The notes beneath the pieces were generated by a model. That model ran no database searches, was not told where the DNA came from, and worked only from the letters and a program-made list of their open reading frames with translations. A stretch of 64,000 nt of DNA from the NCBI RefSeq assembly GCF_003957745.1, contig NZ_CP020373.1:1674001-1738000 (forward strand), written 5' to 3'. The position numbers and the translations under genes are program-made. The first letter of the stretch is position 1. Each line of letters begins with the position of its first letter. This document shows positions 7,668-16,193 of the stretch, in pieces. This DNA is from Shewanella khirikhana (GTDB taxonomy: Bacteria > Pseudomonadota > Gammaproteobacteria > Enterobacterales > Shewanellaceae).

Positions 7668-8939
7668 TTGATTTCCAATTCTTTGACTAAGCGCCGAAGT
7701 TTAGTGTTCTTTCCGTATCTTGCGCTGCTTAGCATGCTCGGTTTTTTGGCTACCGACATGTACCTGCCTGCATTCAATCAGATTGAAGCTAGTTTAAACA
7801 CGTCAGCCAGTTTGGTGGCGATGACACTCACTTGTTTCCTTGGTGGTCTGGCCCTGGGGCAGCTCGCTTATGGCAGTTTATGCGACCGTTTTGGTAAACG
7901 AAATACCCTGATGGCCGGGCTTGGATTGTTTGCGCTAAGCAGCGTATTGCTTGGCTTTACCCAGGACATCAGTGTGTTTTTCGCCCTCAGGGTGGTGCAG
8001 GCATTTGGCGCCTGCAGCGCTGCCGTGATCTGGCAGGCGCTGGTGATGGAGCGTTTCAGCGAAACCGAGGCGAGGAGGGTGTTTTCATCCATCATGCCAC
8101 TGGTTGCCTTGTCTCCTGCGTTGGCACCTTTGATGGGAGCCTGGGTCAGTGAGCAGATGGGCTGGCGCGCCATTTTTATTATTCTGGCCATTTTGGGTTT
8201 GTTATTGGCGGCCATGACACCGGCTCTGGCTGGCAACAGCAAAGCCAATGAATCGCAAACGCCAATCTCCGTTGGTAGCATCCTGAAAAACCATGCGTTT
8301 CAAAACAATGTAGCCATATTTGGTGCCTGCAGTGCGGCCTTCTTTTGTTACCTGACGCTGTGGCCAGCGGTAATGCAGCACCACGGTTATGCCGCCGCCG
8401 AAATCGGCCTCAGCTTTATTCCTCAGACTCTGGCATTTATGTTGGGAGGGTTTACCTGCAAAAAATTGCTTACCAAACATAGCCCTCAGGCGATTAAAAA
8501 CACCCTGATCACCGGCTTTGTCGTACTGTCGCTAGCTCTGTTTTTGCTGACTCAGTTAGGGGCCGGGATAGAGTCGGTTCTGTGGGTCTTTGCCATCCTG
8601 GCAGCAATTAACGGCGCCGTATATCCATTACTGGTGACAGATGCGTTGGCGCCATTTTCCAGCAACGCCACTAAGGCTGCGGGCTGGCAGAACTTTTTAC
8701 AGCTCGGTATGGCGTTTATTGCCTCGGCGGCGGTAGCCCTGATAGCCCATTGGTTTGAAAAGGCCATAGGTGTGGGGATCCTGATTTGCGCGGGGATAGT
8801 ATTGCTGGCCTGGTTGCGCATGAATTGGAGTGCATGGCGTGATAACTGGTGCTTCCCGGATCCGGCTCGCATTGCTGTGCAAGCGGACACAGAGCAGAAG
8901 CCATCAAGTGAAGGTACTCAGCTGCAAAAGACTGAGTAG
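7668..8939 (+). CDS. punC: Purine nucleoside MFS transporter PunC (Bcr/CflA family)
   Basis: This is a 12-helix major facilitator of the Bcr/CflA drug-resistance type. E. coli PunC (YdhC) moves adenosine. Family landmarks are FLATDMYLPAF in helix 1, the RFGKR motif A, FALRVVQAFGACSAAVIWQAL in helix 4, and MPLVALSPALAPLMGAW in helix 5. I prefer the TTG start at 7668, which has GGAGG five bases upstream and gives 423 residues; a GTG at 7656 would give 427 residues but lacks a ribosome-binding site. Position divergent from punR supports a nucleoside rather than drug substrate, though substrate is inferred. Confidence 0.85.
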   Translation: MISNSLTKRRSLVFFPYLALLSMLGFLATDMYLPAFNQIEASLNTSASLVAMTLTCFLGGLALGQLAYGSLCDRFGKRNTLMAGLGLFALSSVLLGFTQDISVFFALRVVQAFGACSAAVIWQALVMERFSETEARRVFSSIMPLVALSPALAPLMGAWVSEQMGWRAIFIILAILGLLLAAMTPALAGNSKANESQTPISVGSILKNHAFQNNVAIFGACSAAFFCYLTLWPAVMQHHGYAAAEIGLSFIPQTLAFMLGGFTCKKLLTKHSPQAIKNTLITGFVVLSLALFLLTQLGAGIESVLWVFAILAAINGAVYPLLVTDALAPFSSNATKAAGWQNFLQLGMAFIASAAVALIAHWFEKAIGVGILICAGIVLLAWLRMNWSAWRDNWCFPDPARIAVQADTEQKPSSEGTQLQKTE

Positions 8940-9061
8940 CGAAAGGATTAGCACACTGGCCGCGACACTGAGCACTAAGTACCGCCAGTGAGCCGCCGCG
9001 CCAACTGCACCACAATTTAAGTTGAGGCAATAGTTCAAATTGCGCAGCGGTGTCAAAATTC

Positions 9062-9095
9062 AAAAGCACGGCTTCTAGCTGTGCTTTTTGTTTTT
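9062..9095 (+). terminator. Intrinsic terminator of punC
   Basis: AAAAGCACGGCT and AGCTGTGCTTTT form a 12-pair stem with one G-U pair and a three-base loop, followed by TGTTTTT on the plus strand, about 120 bases after the punC stop. Confidence 0.8.
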
Positions 9096-9476
9096 GGCAC
9101 ACACTGACACGCATTGTGAGAATGACCTCGATAGCAGACTGCGTTAAAAAAGACGATGAGTGTGAGTAGATGAGCAATAACCTCAGCCTCAGGATGTTGG
9201 AACGTGGGACTCAACATTGCCGGGCACTGAGCACGATACCCGATGGATTTAGGCGATGAATTACGAAGAACATACACAGCCAGGAAAACACGTCGTAGCT
9301 GCTGTGACATTGTTGTATCTATGACTGCGGACAAATTGGCCCTTGACCCAATTGCAGTTTGTCATGGTTGCGGTTTGCGCTTTGGAAAGGAATGGCTTTC
9401 AGCTTTTGGCAAAATGGCAGTTATCTGCGGGAAGGCCAGCGGCTGAGGCTAGTAGGTGTGTTCTCACAAATATAGC

Positions 9477-9504
9477 ATTTAACATAATATACATTGTGCG
9501 CATT
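9477..9504 (-). other. dif: Chromosome dimer resolution site dif (XerC/XerD)
   Basis: Read on the minus strand the 28 bases consist of a XerC arm AATGCGCACAA, the spacer TGTATA and a XerD arm TTATGTTAAAT. The spacer and XerD arm are identical to E. coli dif, and the XerC arm differs at three positions (25 of 28 overall, from memory of the E. coli site). It lies in a gene-free spacer, and KOPS motifs in the window switch strand across it. A 7-base inverted repeat (TCTCACA at 9462, TGTGAGA at 9509) flanks it. Confidence 0.9.
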
Positions 9505-9893
9505 TAGATGTGAGACTGTTTGCGTGCTTTGGTGTTGGACTCGGTTATCCCGCTGTTGGTACGAAACTCCTTCTTATTCATACGGTATTGGATTTGAGCC
9601 GCCCATCATTAAGGTTTTAAGCATATCTGGCAATATGTTTGCTATTAAGTCACTGTATCGAGTTACGGCCTGGTTGGCTGATTATTATTAAACACCTGAT
9701 TACGGGTAAACAGCTGCTGAACGCTGATTGCGATGCGACTTGCCAGAGCTGGACTGTTCAGCCGGCGAACATCTGCCGCTTTTCACGACTCGTTCCTTAT
9801 CGTGCCTCCTTTAATGGTTCATTTTATCTTGCTGGCACCAATACCCGCGTGCTTAACCTTGGCTGACGTTCATTATCAAGTACCTAGGCTGAG

Positions 9894-10280
9894 TTATTCA
9901 TCCACACTGCTATCTATACTGATCTCTGTTTGCTGATTTCCATCAGCCTGCTCAAGCCATTGCCAGCAGCGCTGCTCACAATTGCCGCATGGATTACTTG
10001 TCGTTGTGACTTGCGGACCCGGTGCGAGCGCTTGTCCAGGCTCAAAACTATCGCTTTCACGTGGGTGGCTTCCCAAATCCTGGCTCAATAATCTATTCAG
10101 GTCTTGCTGCGGCAGCGACTTATTGCAGCCTGCGCGCTCCCTACAGGCCCACAGGCACAGTTGCCACACACGCTGCTTGGACACACTGTCCAGGCATTTT
10201 ACATCTGCCGCGCACAGATGGCCTTCATAAATAAGCCGCGCCAGTAACGCCTCCGGCATTGCCAGATTGATATTTTTCAA
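9894..10280 (-). CDS. Cysteine-rich small protein of unknown function, candidate Fur target
   Basis: The 128-residue product is not one I recognise. It has two cysteine clusters: GHLCAADVKC and LCLWACRERAGC near residues 27-60, and NPCGNCEQRC near the C-terminus, followed by an acidic tail. The spacing suggests metal or iron-sulfur binding, but this is inference. I chose the TTG at 10280 because AAGGA lies nine bases before it; an ATG at 10301 would add seven residues but has no ribosome-binding site, and a longer start at 10424 would run through a palindromic Fur box. The gene is divergent from an HD-GYP regulator. The N-terminal half (MPEALLARLIYEGHL) looks like an amphipathic helix. Confidence 0.6.
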   Translation of the reverse strand: MKNINLAMPEALLARLIYEGHLCAADVKCLDSVSKQRVWQLCLWACRERAGCNKSLPQQDLNRLLSQDLGSHPRESDSFEPGQALAPGPQVTTTSNPCGNCEQRCWQWLEQADGNQQTEISIDSSVDE

Positions 10281-10317
10281 GGTGATACATCCTTTACCCA
10301 TAATTGCATAGCTTAGA

Positions 10318-10332
10318 TGATAATAATTATCA
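10318..10332. promoter_or_regulatory. Fur box
   Basis: TGATAATAATTATCA is an exact match to the 7-1-7 Fur consensus TGATAATnATTATCA. The palindrome extends to 23 bases (10314-10336). It lies 38 bases upstream of the Cys-rich gene's start and about 110 bases upstream of the HD-GYP gene. Confidence 0.85.
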
Positions 10333-10441
10333 TCTAGATTGAGATCCAGGATTTTTGCCCCAAAATTTGCGCTGGCGCCAATTTGTTGAACTACACTGAA
10401 ATGGAACGGCACGAATACGCTCAATAGGTAGAGGTCATCTA

Positions 10442-12016
10442 ATGCTCATTGATATGGCTAAGAAAAACCCCCTGTTTTCCGGTAAGAAAAAGGTTGAGTC
10501 AGAAGATGCTGGTCCAGCGTGGAAAGTCCTGATCGTTGATGATGAGCCCGACGTTCACACGGTTACCAAACTGGCCCTGTCACGTTTTAAGTTGGAGGGA
10601 CGCTCCCTTTCCTTTATTAACGCCTACAGTGGCGAACAGGCCAAGGAAATCCTCAATACAGAAAAAGACGTGGCTGTTGCCTTTATCGATGTGGTGATGG
10701 AGAGCGACCACGCCGGACTTGAGTTGGTGAAATGGATCCGTGAGGAGCTGAAAAACCGCACGATGCGCATCGTGCTGCGTACCGGTCAACCCGGCCAGGC
10801 GCCGGAAGAAGATGTTATCGTCAATTACGATATCAATGACTACAAGGCCAAGGCCGAACTCGACTCACGCAAGCTGGTTACCAGCGTCTACTCTTCCCTG
10901 CGCTCCTACCGCGACATTATGGAGATAGAACAGGCGCGTCAGGTTCAATTAAAGCATCGCAAAGGGCTTGAGCGGGTGCTTGAAGCGACCTCCGGCCTGT
11001 TTGAGCTGCGCACGTTACATAAATTCGCCGACGGTTTGCTCACCCAGGTGGCCAGCCTGTTAAATCTTGATACTGAAACCCTGCTGTTGTCCTGCAATGC
11101 CATGGATGCCATCAGCGGCAATGTCGATTCTCATGAGCTGGAAATCCTTGCCGGCACTGGCCAGTTTGCTGCCCACCACGACCGGGCACTGGCGCCCAAT
11201 GTGCTGACATTACTCAAAGAAGCGCTGGCGCAAAAGCGTTGCCTGTATGAACAAAACTGCTTTGTAGGCTACTTCCCAACCAAGGGCGGTCTCATCAACC
11301 TGCTATATATGGATGGCATTGACCGCATTGGTGACCTGGATAAGCAGCTGATTGATATCTTTGCCATCAATGTGGGGGTTGCGTTCGAAAACCTGCTGTT
11401 GAATCAGGAAGTGGAAGATACTCAGTCTGAGCTTATTTTGCGGCTTGGGGATGTGGTGGAAAGCCGCTCCAAGGAAGCGGCCAATCATGTAAAACGCATG
11501 GCAGCCTATTGCTATGATCTTGCCCTGCTTGCAGGGCTTTCGGATTATGAGGCTGATCTGCTTAAGCGCGCCGCGCCCATGCACGACATAGGTAAAATCG
11601 CGATCCCCGATGCTGTGCTGCTGAAACCTGGCAAGCTTGATGATGATGAGTGGCAAATCATGCGTCAGCACCCGGTGATTGGCCATCAGATCCTGGCAAA
11701 CTCAGAGCGACCAATACTTACCGCCGCCGCCACCATTTCACTGCAACACCATGAAAAGTTTGATGGCAGTGGCTATCCAGCAGGGTTGAATGGTGAGGCC
11801 ATCCACGTGTATGCCCGTATTGTGGCGATTGCCGATGTGTTCGATGCCCTGTCCCACTCTCGCTGCTACAAAGAAGCATGGCCACTGGACAAGGTACTTG
11901 AAGAGATGAAGCGCTGCTCAGGCACTCACTTCGATCCTGTGCTTCTGCAACTCTTTATAGACAATATAGATACCTTTGTTGCCATTAAAGAGTGCTGGAA
12001 AGATACCGCTGAGTAG
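10442..12016 (+). CDS. Response regulator with DUF3369 and HD-GYP phosphodiesterase domains
   Basis: This 524-residue cytoplasmic protein probably degrades cyclic di-GMP in response to phosphorylation. The receiver domain (residues 27-150) has the VLIVDDEPD acidic pocket and phospho-acceptor Asp83. A DUF3369 sensory region follows (about 180-330). The C-terminal HD-GYP domain has H381-D382 in MHDIGK, an HHEKFDG motif and GSGYPAG near residue 443, so the metal ligands and GYP signature are intact. ATG at 10442 has AGAGG seven bases upstream; ATG at 10454 is an alternative. No histidine kinase is adjacent. In Shewanella the same type of gene lies just before the cco operon. Confidence 0.93.
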   Translation: MLIDMAKKNPLFSGKKKVESEDAGPAWKVLIVDDEPDVHTVTKLALSRFKLEGRSLSFINAYSGEQAKEILNTEKDVAVAFIDVVMESDHAGLELVKWIREELKNRTMRIVLRTGQPGQAPEEDVIVNYDINDYKAKAELDSRKLVTSVYSSLRSYRDIMEIEQARQVQLKHRKGLERVLEATSGLFELRTLHKFADGLLTQVASLLNLDTETLLLSCNAMDAISGNVDSHELEILAGTGQFAAHHDRALAPNVLTLLKEALAQKRCLYEQNCFVGYFPTKGGLINLLYMDGIDRIGDLDKQLIDIFAINVGVAFENLLLNQEVEDTQSELILRLGDVVESRSKEAANHVKRMAAYCYDLALLAGLSDYEADLLKRAAPMHDIGKIAIPDAVLLKPGKLDDDEWQIMRQHPVIGHQILANSERPILTAAATISLQHHEKFDGSGYPAGLNGEAIHVYARIVAIADVFDALSHSRCYKEAWPLDKVLEEMKRCSGTHFDPVLLQLFIDNIDTFVAIKECWKDTAE

Positions 12017-12141
12017 CAAAGCCGCTATTGGAAATGCTAACCGTGCGACTGAGGGTTAGCTTATATATTGGCGTATACATTAGTGGTGATGATAACGCAG
12101 CGACTGCCTTGAACAGTTAACTGCCTGCGCTCGTGTAAATG

Positions 12142-12600
12142 TTACGAGTTTGGGTTGTCAGCAAGAAAATCAAACCAGGCCTGCTTAGTCAGGCCTTGTT
12201 CGTCAGTGAAGCTCACCATCAATCGCCACACCATATAACCACTGGCACAGCTGCCGTATATTGCGCTGGCCTGATAGTGATTTTCAGCCTGTTGCTGCCA
12301 TTTAAGTGGGATAAGCCCCATAAACATGTCTCGGCCTTCAATGCGGCTATCGCCGATTACCACAGGCGAGCTGAATTTAAGGTTAAATTTCAGCGGCTTT
12401 TCACTGGGCGCATTGGCAGGGTTTAGTTCCAGCGTGATGATATTTTCACCAATCGTTTGGGTGCATGGCCCTGAGTGGAAGTCGCAAAGTCCGGTTTCGT
12501 CAACCTTCACTTCTGCGGTTTTTTGACCCTGATCACATCCTGAGCCGATAAACGCGATTAAGACTGCGCAAACGACGGGGAAAAAGCGGTTACCTAGCAC
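12142..12600 (-). CDS. Putative lipoprotein with a Met/Cys motif beside the cbb3 oxidase genes
   Basis: The 152-residue product starts with a lipoprotein signal (hydrophobic run ending FIGSGC, lipidated Cys at residue 22). The mature part has a Cys pair (CDFHSGPC) and a beta-rich domain containing DMFMGLIPLKW, GSCASGYMVW. The Met-x-Met-Gly and Cys-x5-Met pattern resembles periplasmic copper-binding domains, but I do not recognise the family with certainty. It is divergent from ccoN across a 263-base promoter region with an FNR box. A role in cytochrome oxidase copper supply is a guess from context. Confidence 0.7.
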   Translation of the reverse strand: MLGNRFFPVVCAVLIAFIGSGCDQGQKTAEVKVDETGLCDFHSGPCTQTIGENIITLELNPANAPSEKPLKFNLKFSSPVVIGDSRIEGRDMFMGLIPLKWQQQAENHYQASAIYGSCASGYMVWRLMVSFTDEQGLTKQAWFDFLADNPNS

Positions 12601-12646
12601 AACAATTCACCTTATGCTGCAAGACGTTAACATTCTATTGCTCGGC

Positions 12647-12660
12647 TTGATCCAGATCAA
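12647..12660. promoter_or_regulatory. FNR/EtrA box upstream of ccoN
   Basis: TTGATCCAGATCAA matches the FNR consensus TTGATnnnnATCAA exactly. TATCTT at 12681-12686 could be the -10 element; the box would then be centred near -40, as in class II FNR-activated promoters. etrA itself lies about 7 kb downstream. Confidence 0.82.
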
Positions 12661-12863
12661 CAAAGCAGCCCCAGGTCCGGTATCTTTTTTGACGCAGCTC
12701 AAGTATCATTGCAATGCCTTGCTACAGGTAACAAAACTGCAGGCAAAGACATTGACAGTCGGCATTGCACCCGATAGGGAAAGTGTCGTTTGTCATGATA
12801 ACAAACCGGTAAAGCTCGTCTTTACTCACATTACAAGTAAAAGTAATAAGCAGTGGAAGCACT

Positions 12864-14300
12864 ATGATGAACCATTCCCAGCCTAACGGCGCTGATTACA
12901 ATTACACTGTCGTGCGCCAATTCGCCCTTACCACAGTTTTGTGGGGCATTGTTGGTATGTCTGTCGGTGTACTTATTGCGGCTCAGTTGATCTGGCCACA
13001 GCTGAACTTCGATACTCCTTGGTTGACCTATAGCCGCTTGCGGCCATTGCACACCAATGCGGTAATCTTCGCGTTCGGTACCTCAGCGCTCTTCGCCACC
13101 TCTTACTATGTTGTTCAACGCACCTGTCAAACCCGTTTGTTTGCGCCAGCTCTGGCACAATTTACATTCTGGGGTTGGCAAGCCATCATTCTGGCCGCGG
13201 CCATTACTCTGCCTCTGGGTATCACCAGTGGTAAAGAATACGCCGAGCTGGAATGGCCCATCGATATCGCTATCGCCGTTGTTTGGGTGAGTTACGCTAT
13301 CGTATTCTTCGGCACCATTATCAAGCGTAAGACCTCGCACATTTATGTTGCGAACTGGTTCTTCGGCGCCTTTATCATCACCGTTGCTGTGCTGCACATT
13401 GTAAACTCCATGGCTGTACCTGTTAGCCTGTGGAAGTCTTACTCTATCTATGCCGGCGCCGTGGATGCCATGGTGCAATGGTGGTATGGTCACAACGCCG
13501 TAGGCTTCCTGCTGACCGCAGGCTTCCTGGGTATGATGTACTACTTCGTACCTAAGCAAGCCGGTCGTCCAGTGTACTCTTACCGTCTGTCTATCGTGCA
13601 CTTCTGGGCACTGATTGCACTGTACATCTGGGCCGGTCCTCACCACCTGCACTACACTGCCCTGCCCGACTGGACTCAGTCTCTGGGTATGGTGATGTCT
13701 CTGATCCTGTTCGCACCTTCATGGGGCGGTATGATCAACGGCATCATGACCCTGTCCGGTGCATGGCATAAGCTGCGTACTGACCCAGTACTGCGCTTCC
13801 TGGTGGTATCTCTGTCCTTCTACGGTATGTCTACCTTCGAAGGCCCGATGATGGCTATCAAGACTGTAAACGCGCTGTCTCACTACACTGACTGGACCGT
13901 TGGTCACGTACACTCAGGTGCTCTGGGTTGGGTTGCCATGGTGTCTATCGGTTCTCTGTATCACCTGATCCCGAACCTGTTCGGTCACGGCCGTATGTAC
14001 TCTACCTCTCTGGTAAACGTACACTTCTGGCTGGCAACCATAGGTACTGTACTGTACATCGTTGCCATGTGGATCTCTGGTGTGATGCAAGGTCTGATGT
14101 GGCGTGCAGTTAACTCTGACGGCACCCTGACCTACAGCTTCGTTGAAAGTCTGGAAGCTTCTTATCCGTTCTACTTCGTCCGCTTCCTGGGCGGCTGCTT
14201 CTTCGTAACCGGTATGCTGATCATGGCCTACAACGTGTATCGCACCGTTAAAGCGCCTAAAGATTCACTGCCTGCGCTGACTGAAGCCAAAGCTGCATAA
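12864..14300 (+). CDS. ccoN: cbb3-type cytochrome c oxidase subunit I (CcoN)
   Basis: CcoN is the catalytic heme b / heme b3-CuB subunit of the high-affinity terminal oxidase. The 478-residue protein has 12 hydrophobic segments and the family landmarks RPLHTNAVIFAFG (first heme ligand His), VQWWYGHNAVGF (CuB His and the Tyr crosslink region), WAGPHHLHYTALPDW (CuB His pair) and VGHVHSGALGWV (heme b and b3 ligands). ATG at 12864 (or the adjacent ATG) follows GGAAG. It heads ccoNOQP, and an FNR box lies ~200 bases upstream. Codon use is strongly biased to preferred codons, in keeping with high expression. Confidence 0.97.
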   Translation: MMNHSQPNGADYNYTVVRQFALTTVLWGIVGMSVGVLIAAQLIWPQLNFDTPWLTYSRLRPLHTNAVIFAFGTSALFATSYYVVQRTCQTRLFAPALAQFTFWGWQAIILAAAITLPLGITSGKEYAELEWPIDIAIAVVWVSYAIVFFGTIIKRKTSHIYVANWFFGAFIITVAVLHIVNSMAVPVSLWKSYSIYAGAVDAMVQWWYGHNAVGFLLTAGFLGMMYYFVPKQAGRPVYSYRLSIVHFWALIALYIWAGPHHLHYTALPDWTQSLGMVMSLILFAPSWGGMINGIMTLSGAWHKLRTDPVLRFLVVSLSFYGMSTFEGPMMAIKTVNALSHYTDWTVGHVHSGALGWVAMVSIGSLYHLIPNLFGHGRMYSTSLVNVHFWLATIGTVLYIVAMWISGVMQGLMWRAVNSDGTLTYSFVESLEASYPFYFVRFLGGCFFVTGMLIMAYNVYRTVKAPKDSLPALTEAKAA

Positions 14301-14312
14301 GGAGTAGACACG

Positions 14313-14918
14313 ATGAAATTCAATCACGAATTAATAGAGAAGAACATCGGTTTGCTCGGTATCTTCACCGTGCTGGTGATCAGCATCGGTGGTCTGGTAC
14401 AGATCACGCCGCTGCTGTTCCAAAAAGATACCACTGAGCCAGTTAAGGGCCTGCGTCCTTACACTGCCCTGGAGCTTGAAGGCCGTGACATTTACATCCG
14501 TGAAGGTTGTTATAACTGTCACAGCCAGATGATCCGTCCTCTGCGTGCAGAGACTGAGCGTTACGGTCACTACTCTGTTGCCGGTGAGTCTGTTTGGGAT
14601 CACCCATTCCAGTGGGGCTCCAAGCGTACCGGTCCGGATCTGGCCCGTGTTGGTGGTCGTTACAGCGACAAATGGCACGAAGTTCACCTCATCGATCCTC
14701 GCGCTGTGGTTCCTCAATCAAACATGCCTGGCTTCCCATGGCTGGCAGAAAACAAGCTGGATGGCAAGTTGACTGCTCAGAAAATGGAAGTCTTCCGTGG
14801 GTTTGGTGTTCCCTATACCGATGCTGACATCGCCAACGCTCAGAAAGCCGTAGAAGGCAAGACTGAGATGGAAGCCATCATCGCGTACCTGCAGTCTCTG
14901 GGACACGCACTCAAATAA
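14313..14918 (+). CDS. ccoO: cbb3-type cytochrome c oxidase subunit II (CcoO)
   Basis: CcoO is the membrane-anchored monoheme cytochrome c subunit that passes electrons to CcoN. The 201-residue product has one N-terminal membrane helix and one heme motif C66-Y-N-C-H70 followed by SQMIRP. A distal Met ligand candidate lies in QSNMPGFPW. It follows ccoN by 12 bases with GGAG upstream. Confidence 0.97.
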   Translation: MKFNHELIEKNIGLLGIFTVLVISIGGLVQITPLLFQKDTTEPVKGLRPYTALELEGRDIYIREGCYNCHSQMIRPLRAETERYGHYSVAGESVWDHPFQWGSKRTGPDLARVGGRYSDKWHEVHLIDPRAVVPQSNMPGFPWLAENKLDGKLTAQKMEVFRGFGVPYTDADIANAQKAVEGKTEMEAIIAYLQSLGHALK

Positions 14919-14930
14919 GGAGGCAACTAT

Positions 14931-15104
14931 ATGGATTACGGCACATTACACGGACTCGTTACCATCGTTGTAATGCTGACCTTCGTCGGTATATTTGCTT
15001 GGGCTTATAGCTCCCGTCGCAAAAAGCAATTCGACGAGGCTGCTAACCTGGTGTTCTCTGATGAAGAGCACAAGGAAATGAAGGACTCAGGAGAGCAAAA
15101 ATAA
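14931..15104 (+). CDS. ccoQ: cbb3-type cytochrome oxidase subunit CcoQ
   Basis: CcoQ is a small single-helix subunit that stabilises the cbb3 complex. This 57-residue frame reads MDYGTLHGLVTIVVMLTFVGIFAWAYSSRRKKQFDEAA in two parts: a membrane helix, then a basic stop-transfer segment and an acidic tail. AAGGAGG lies seven bases before the ATG. Its stop overlaps the ccoP start by one base (TAATG). The size and place between ccoO and ccoP make the call firm. Confidence 0.95.
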   Translation: MDYGTLHGLVTIVVMLTFVGIFAWAYSSRRKKQFDEAANLVFSDEEHKEMKDSGEQK

Positions 15105-16081
15105 TGTTGATGAGTAACTTCTGGAGTATGTGGATCAGCATACTCACAATTCTGGTGATCGTAGGCTGCTTCGTGCTGCTGAAGATCTGTTCCAAGAACA
15201 CGACGCCTGATATCAAAGAAGGCGAGTCAATGGGTCACAGCTTCGACGGTATCGAAGAGCTGAACAACCCACTGCCAAAGTGGTGGAGCTATATGTTCTA
15301 CATCACTATCGTGTTCGGTGTGATTTACCTGGCACTGTACCCAGGTCTGGGTAACTTCAAAGGTTACCTCGGCTGGAGCAGCTCTAACCAGAGCATTGGT
15401 ACCGAGCAAGGCATCAAGGCGGATTCCAAGGCTGCGATTGAGAACGCATCCAAAGAAGGTCGCTGGGTTCAGTACGATCAGGAAGTTAAGGCTGCTGACG
15501 ACAAGTTCGGCCCTATCTTCAAGAAGTTTGCTGAAACCCCACTGGAAGAATTGGCAAAAGATCCTGAAGCACTGAAAGTGGGCGGTCGTCTGTTCCTGCA
15601 GAACTGTTCTCAGTGCCACGGCTCTGATGCCCGCGGTAGCCTCGGCTTCCCTAACCTGACTGACAGTGACTGGCTGTATGGCGGCTCTCTGGCCGAAATC
15701 AAGACCAGCATCATGAACGGTCGTCGCGGTATGATGCCTCCAAAAGGTGGTCTGCCAGTGGATGACAGCGAAATCCCGGGTCTGGTTGCTTACCTGCACA
15801 AGCTGGGTGGCACCGAGCATGACGCAGCACTGGCCGCTCAAGGTCAGGGTTCCTTCATGAAGGGCTGTTTCGCCTGTCACGGTATGGATGCCAAGGGCAA
15901 CAAGCTCATGGGCGCCCCTAACCTGACTGACAACATTTGGCTGTACGGTTCCAGCGATGGCCAGATCAGCGAGTCAATCAAGTATGGTCGCAGTGGCGTG
16001 ATGCCAGCATGGAAAGACGTGCTGGGTGAAGAAAAAGTTCACGTAATCGCCGCCTACGTTTACAGCTTGTCAAACAAGTAA
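15104..16081 (+). CDS. ccoP: cbb3-type cytochrome c oxidase subunit III (CcoP)
   Basis: CcoP is the diheme cytochrome c subunit that receives electrons from soluble cytochromes. The 325-residue protein has two membrane helices (residues 8-28 and about 62-82) separated by the conserved GHSFDGIEELNNPLPKWW sequence, then two cytochrome c domains with heme motifs C168-S-Q-C-H172 and C255-F-A-C-H259. Axial Met candidates are in MMPPKGG and VMPAWKD. Two membrane helices is the longer CcoP form. It ends the ccoNOQP operon, followed by a terminator. Confidence 0.97.
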   Translation: MLMSNFWSMWISILTILVIVGCFVLLKICSKNTTPDIKEGESMGHSFDGIEELNNPLPKWWSYMFYITIVFGVIYLALYPGLGNFKGYLGWSSSNQSIGTEQGIKADSKAAIENASKEGRWVQYDQEVKAADDKFGPIFKKFAETPLEELAKDPEALKVGGRLFLQNCSQCHGSDARGSLGFPNLTDSDWLYGGSLAEIKTSIMNGRRGMMPPKGGLPVDDSEIPGLVAYLHKLGGTEHDAALAAQGQGSFMKGCFACHGMDAKGNKLMGAPNLTDNIWLYGSSDGQISESIKYGRSGVMPAWKDVLGEEKVHVIAAYVYSLSNK

Positions 16082-16100
16082 AAACGTCACCAAAAAAGCA

Positions 16101-16131
16101 GGCCCCGATAGCAAATCGGGGCCTTTTTTTA
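16101..16131 (+). terminator. Intrinsic terminator after ccoP
   Basis: GGCCCCGAT, a short loop and ATCGGGGCC, followed by seven T, 20 bases after the ccoP stop. It separates the structural genes from the assembly genes. Confidence 0.9.
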
Positions 16132-16193
16132 AGTGATAACTCATACATTTGGCGATAGAATATTGCCACTTAATTCTTCGATGGTATTAGTCA

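Larger units (their letters stand above)
8940..9893. other. Gene-free spacer around the dif site
   Basis: About 950 bases with no convincing gene. Open frames here are short, lack ribosome-binding sites and do not resemble known proteins. The stretch holds the punC terminator (9062-9095), a candidate dif site (9477-9504) and a flanking inverted repeat. The right half looks more A+T-rich than its neighbours. Confidence 0.7.

Noticed and set aside
8716..9334. Minus-strand frames in the dif spacer that could be a decayed gene
   Set aside because: They overlap punC, have no start signals and match no protein I know; I keep the region as non-coding.
9440..9560. Integron attC or an integrated element at dif
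   Set aside because: No integrase, recombinase gene or second dif-like site is seen nearby; the sequence matches dif alone.
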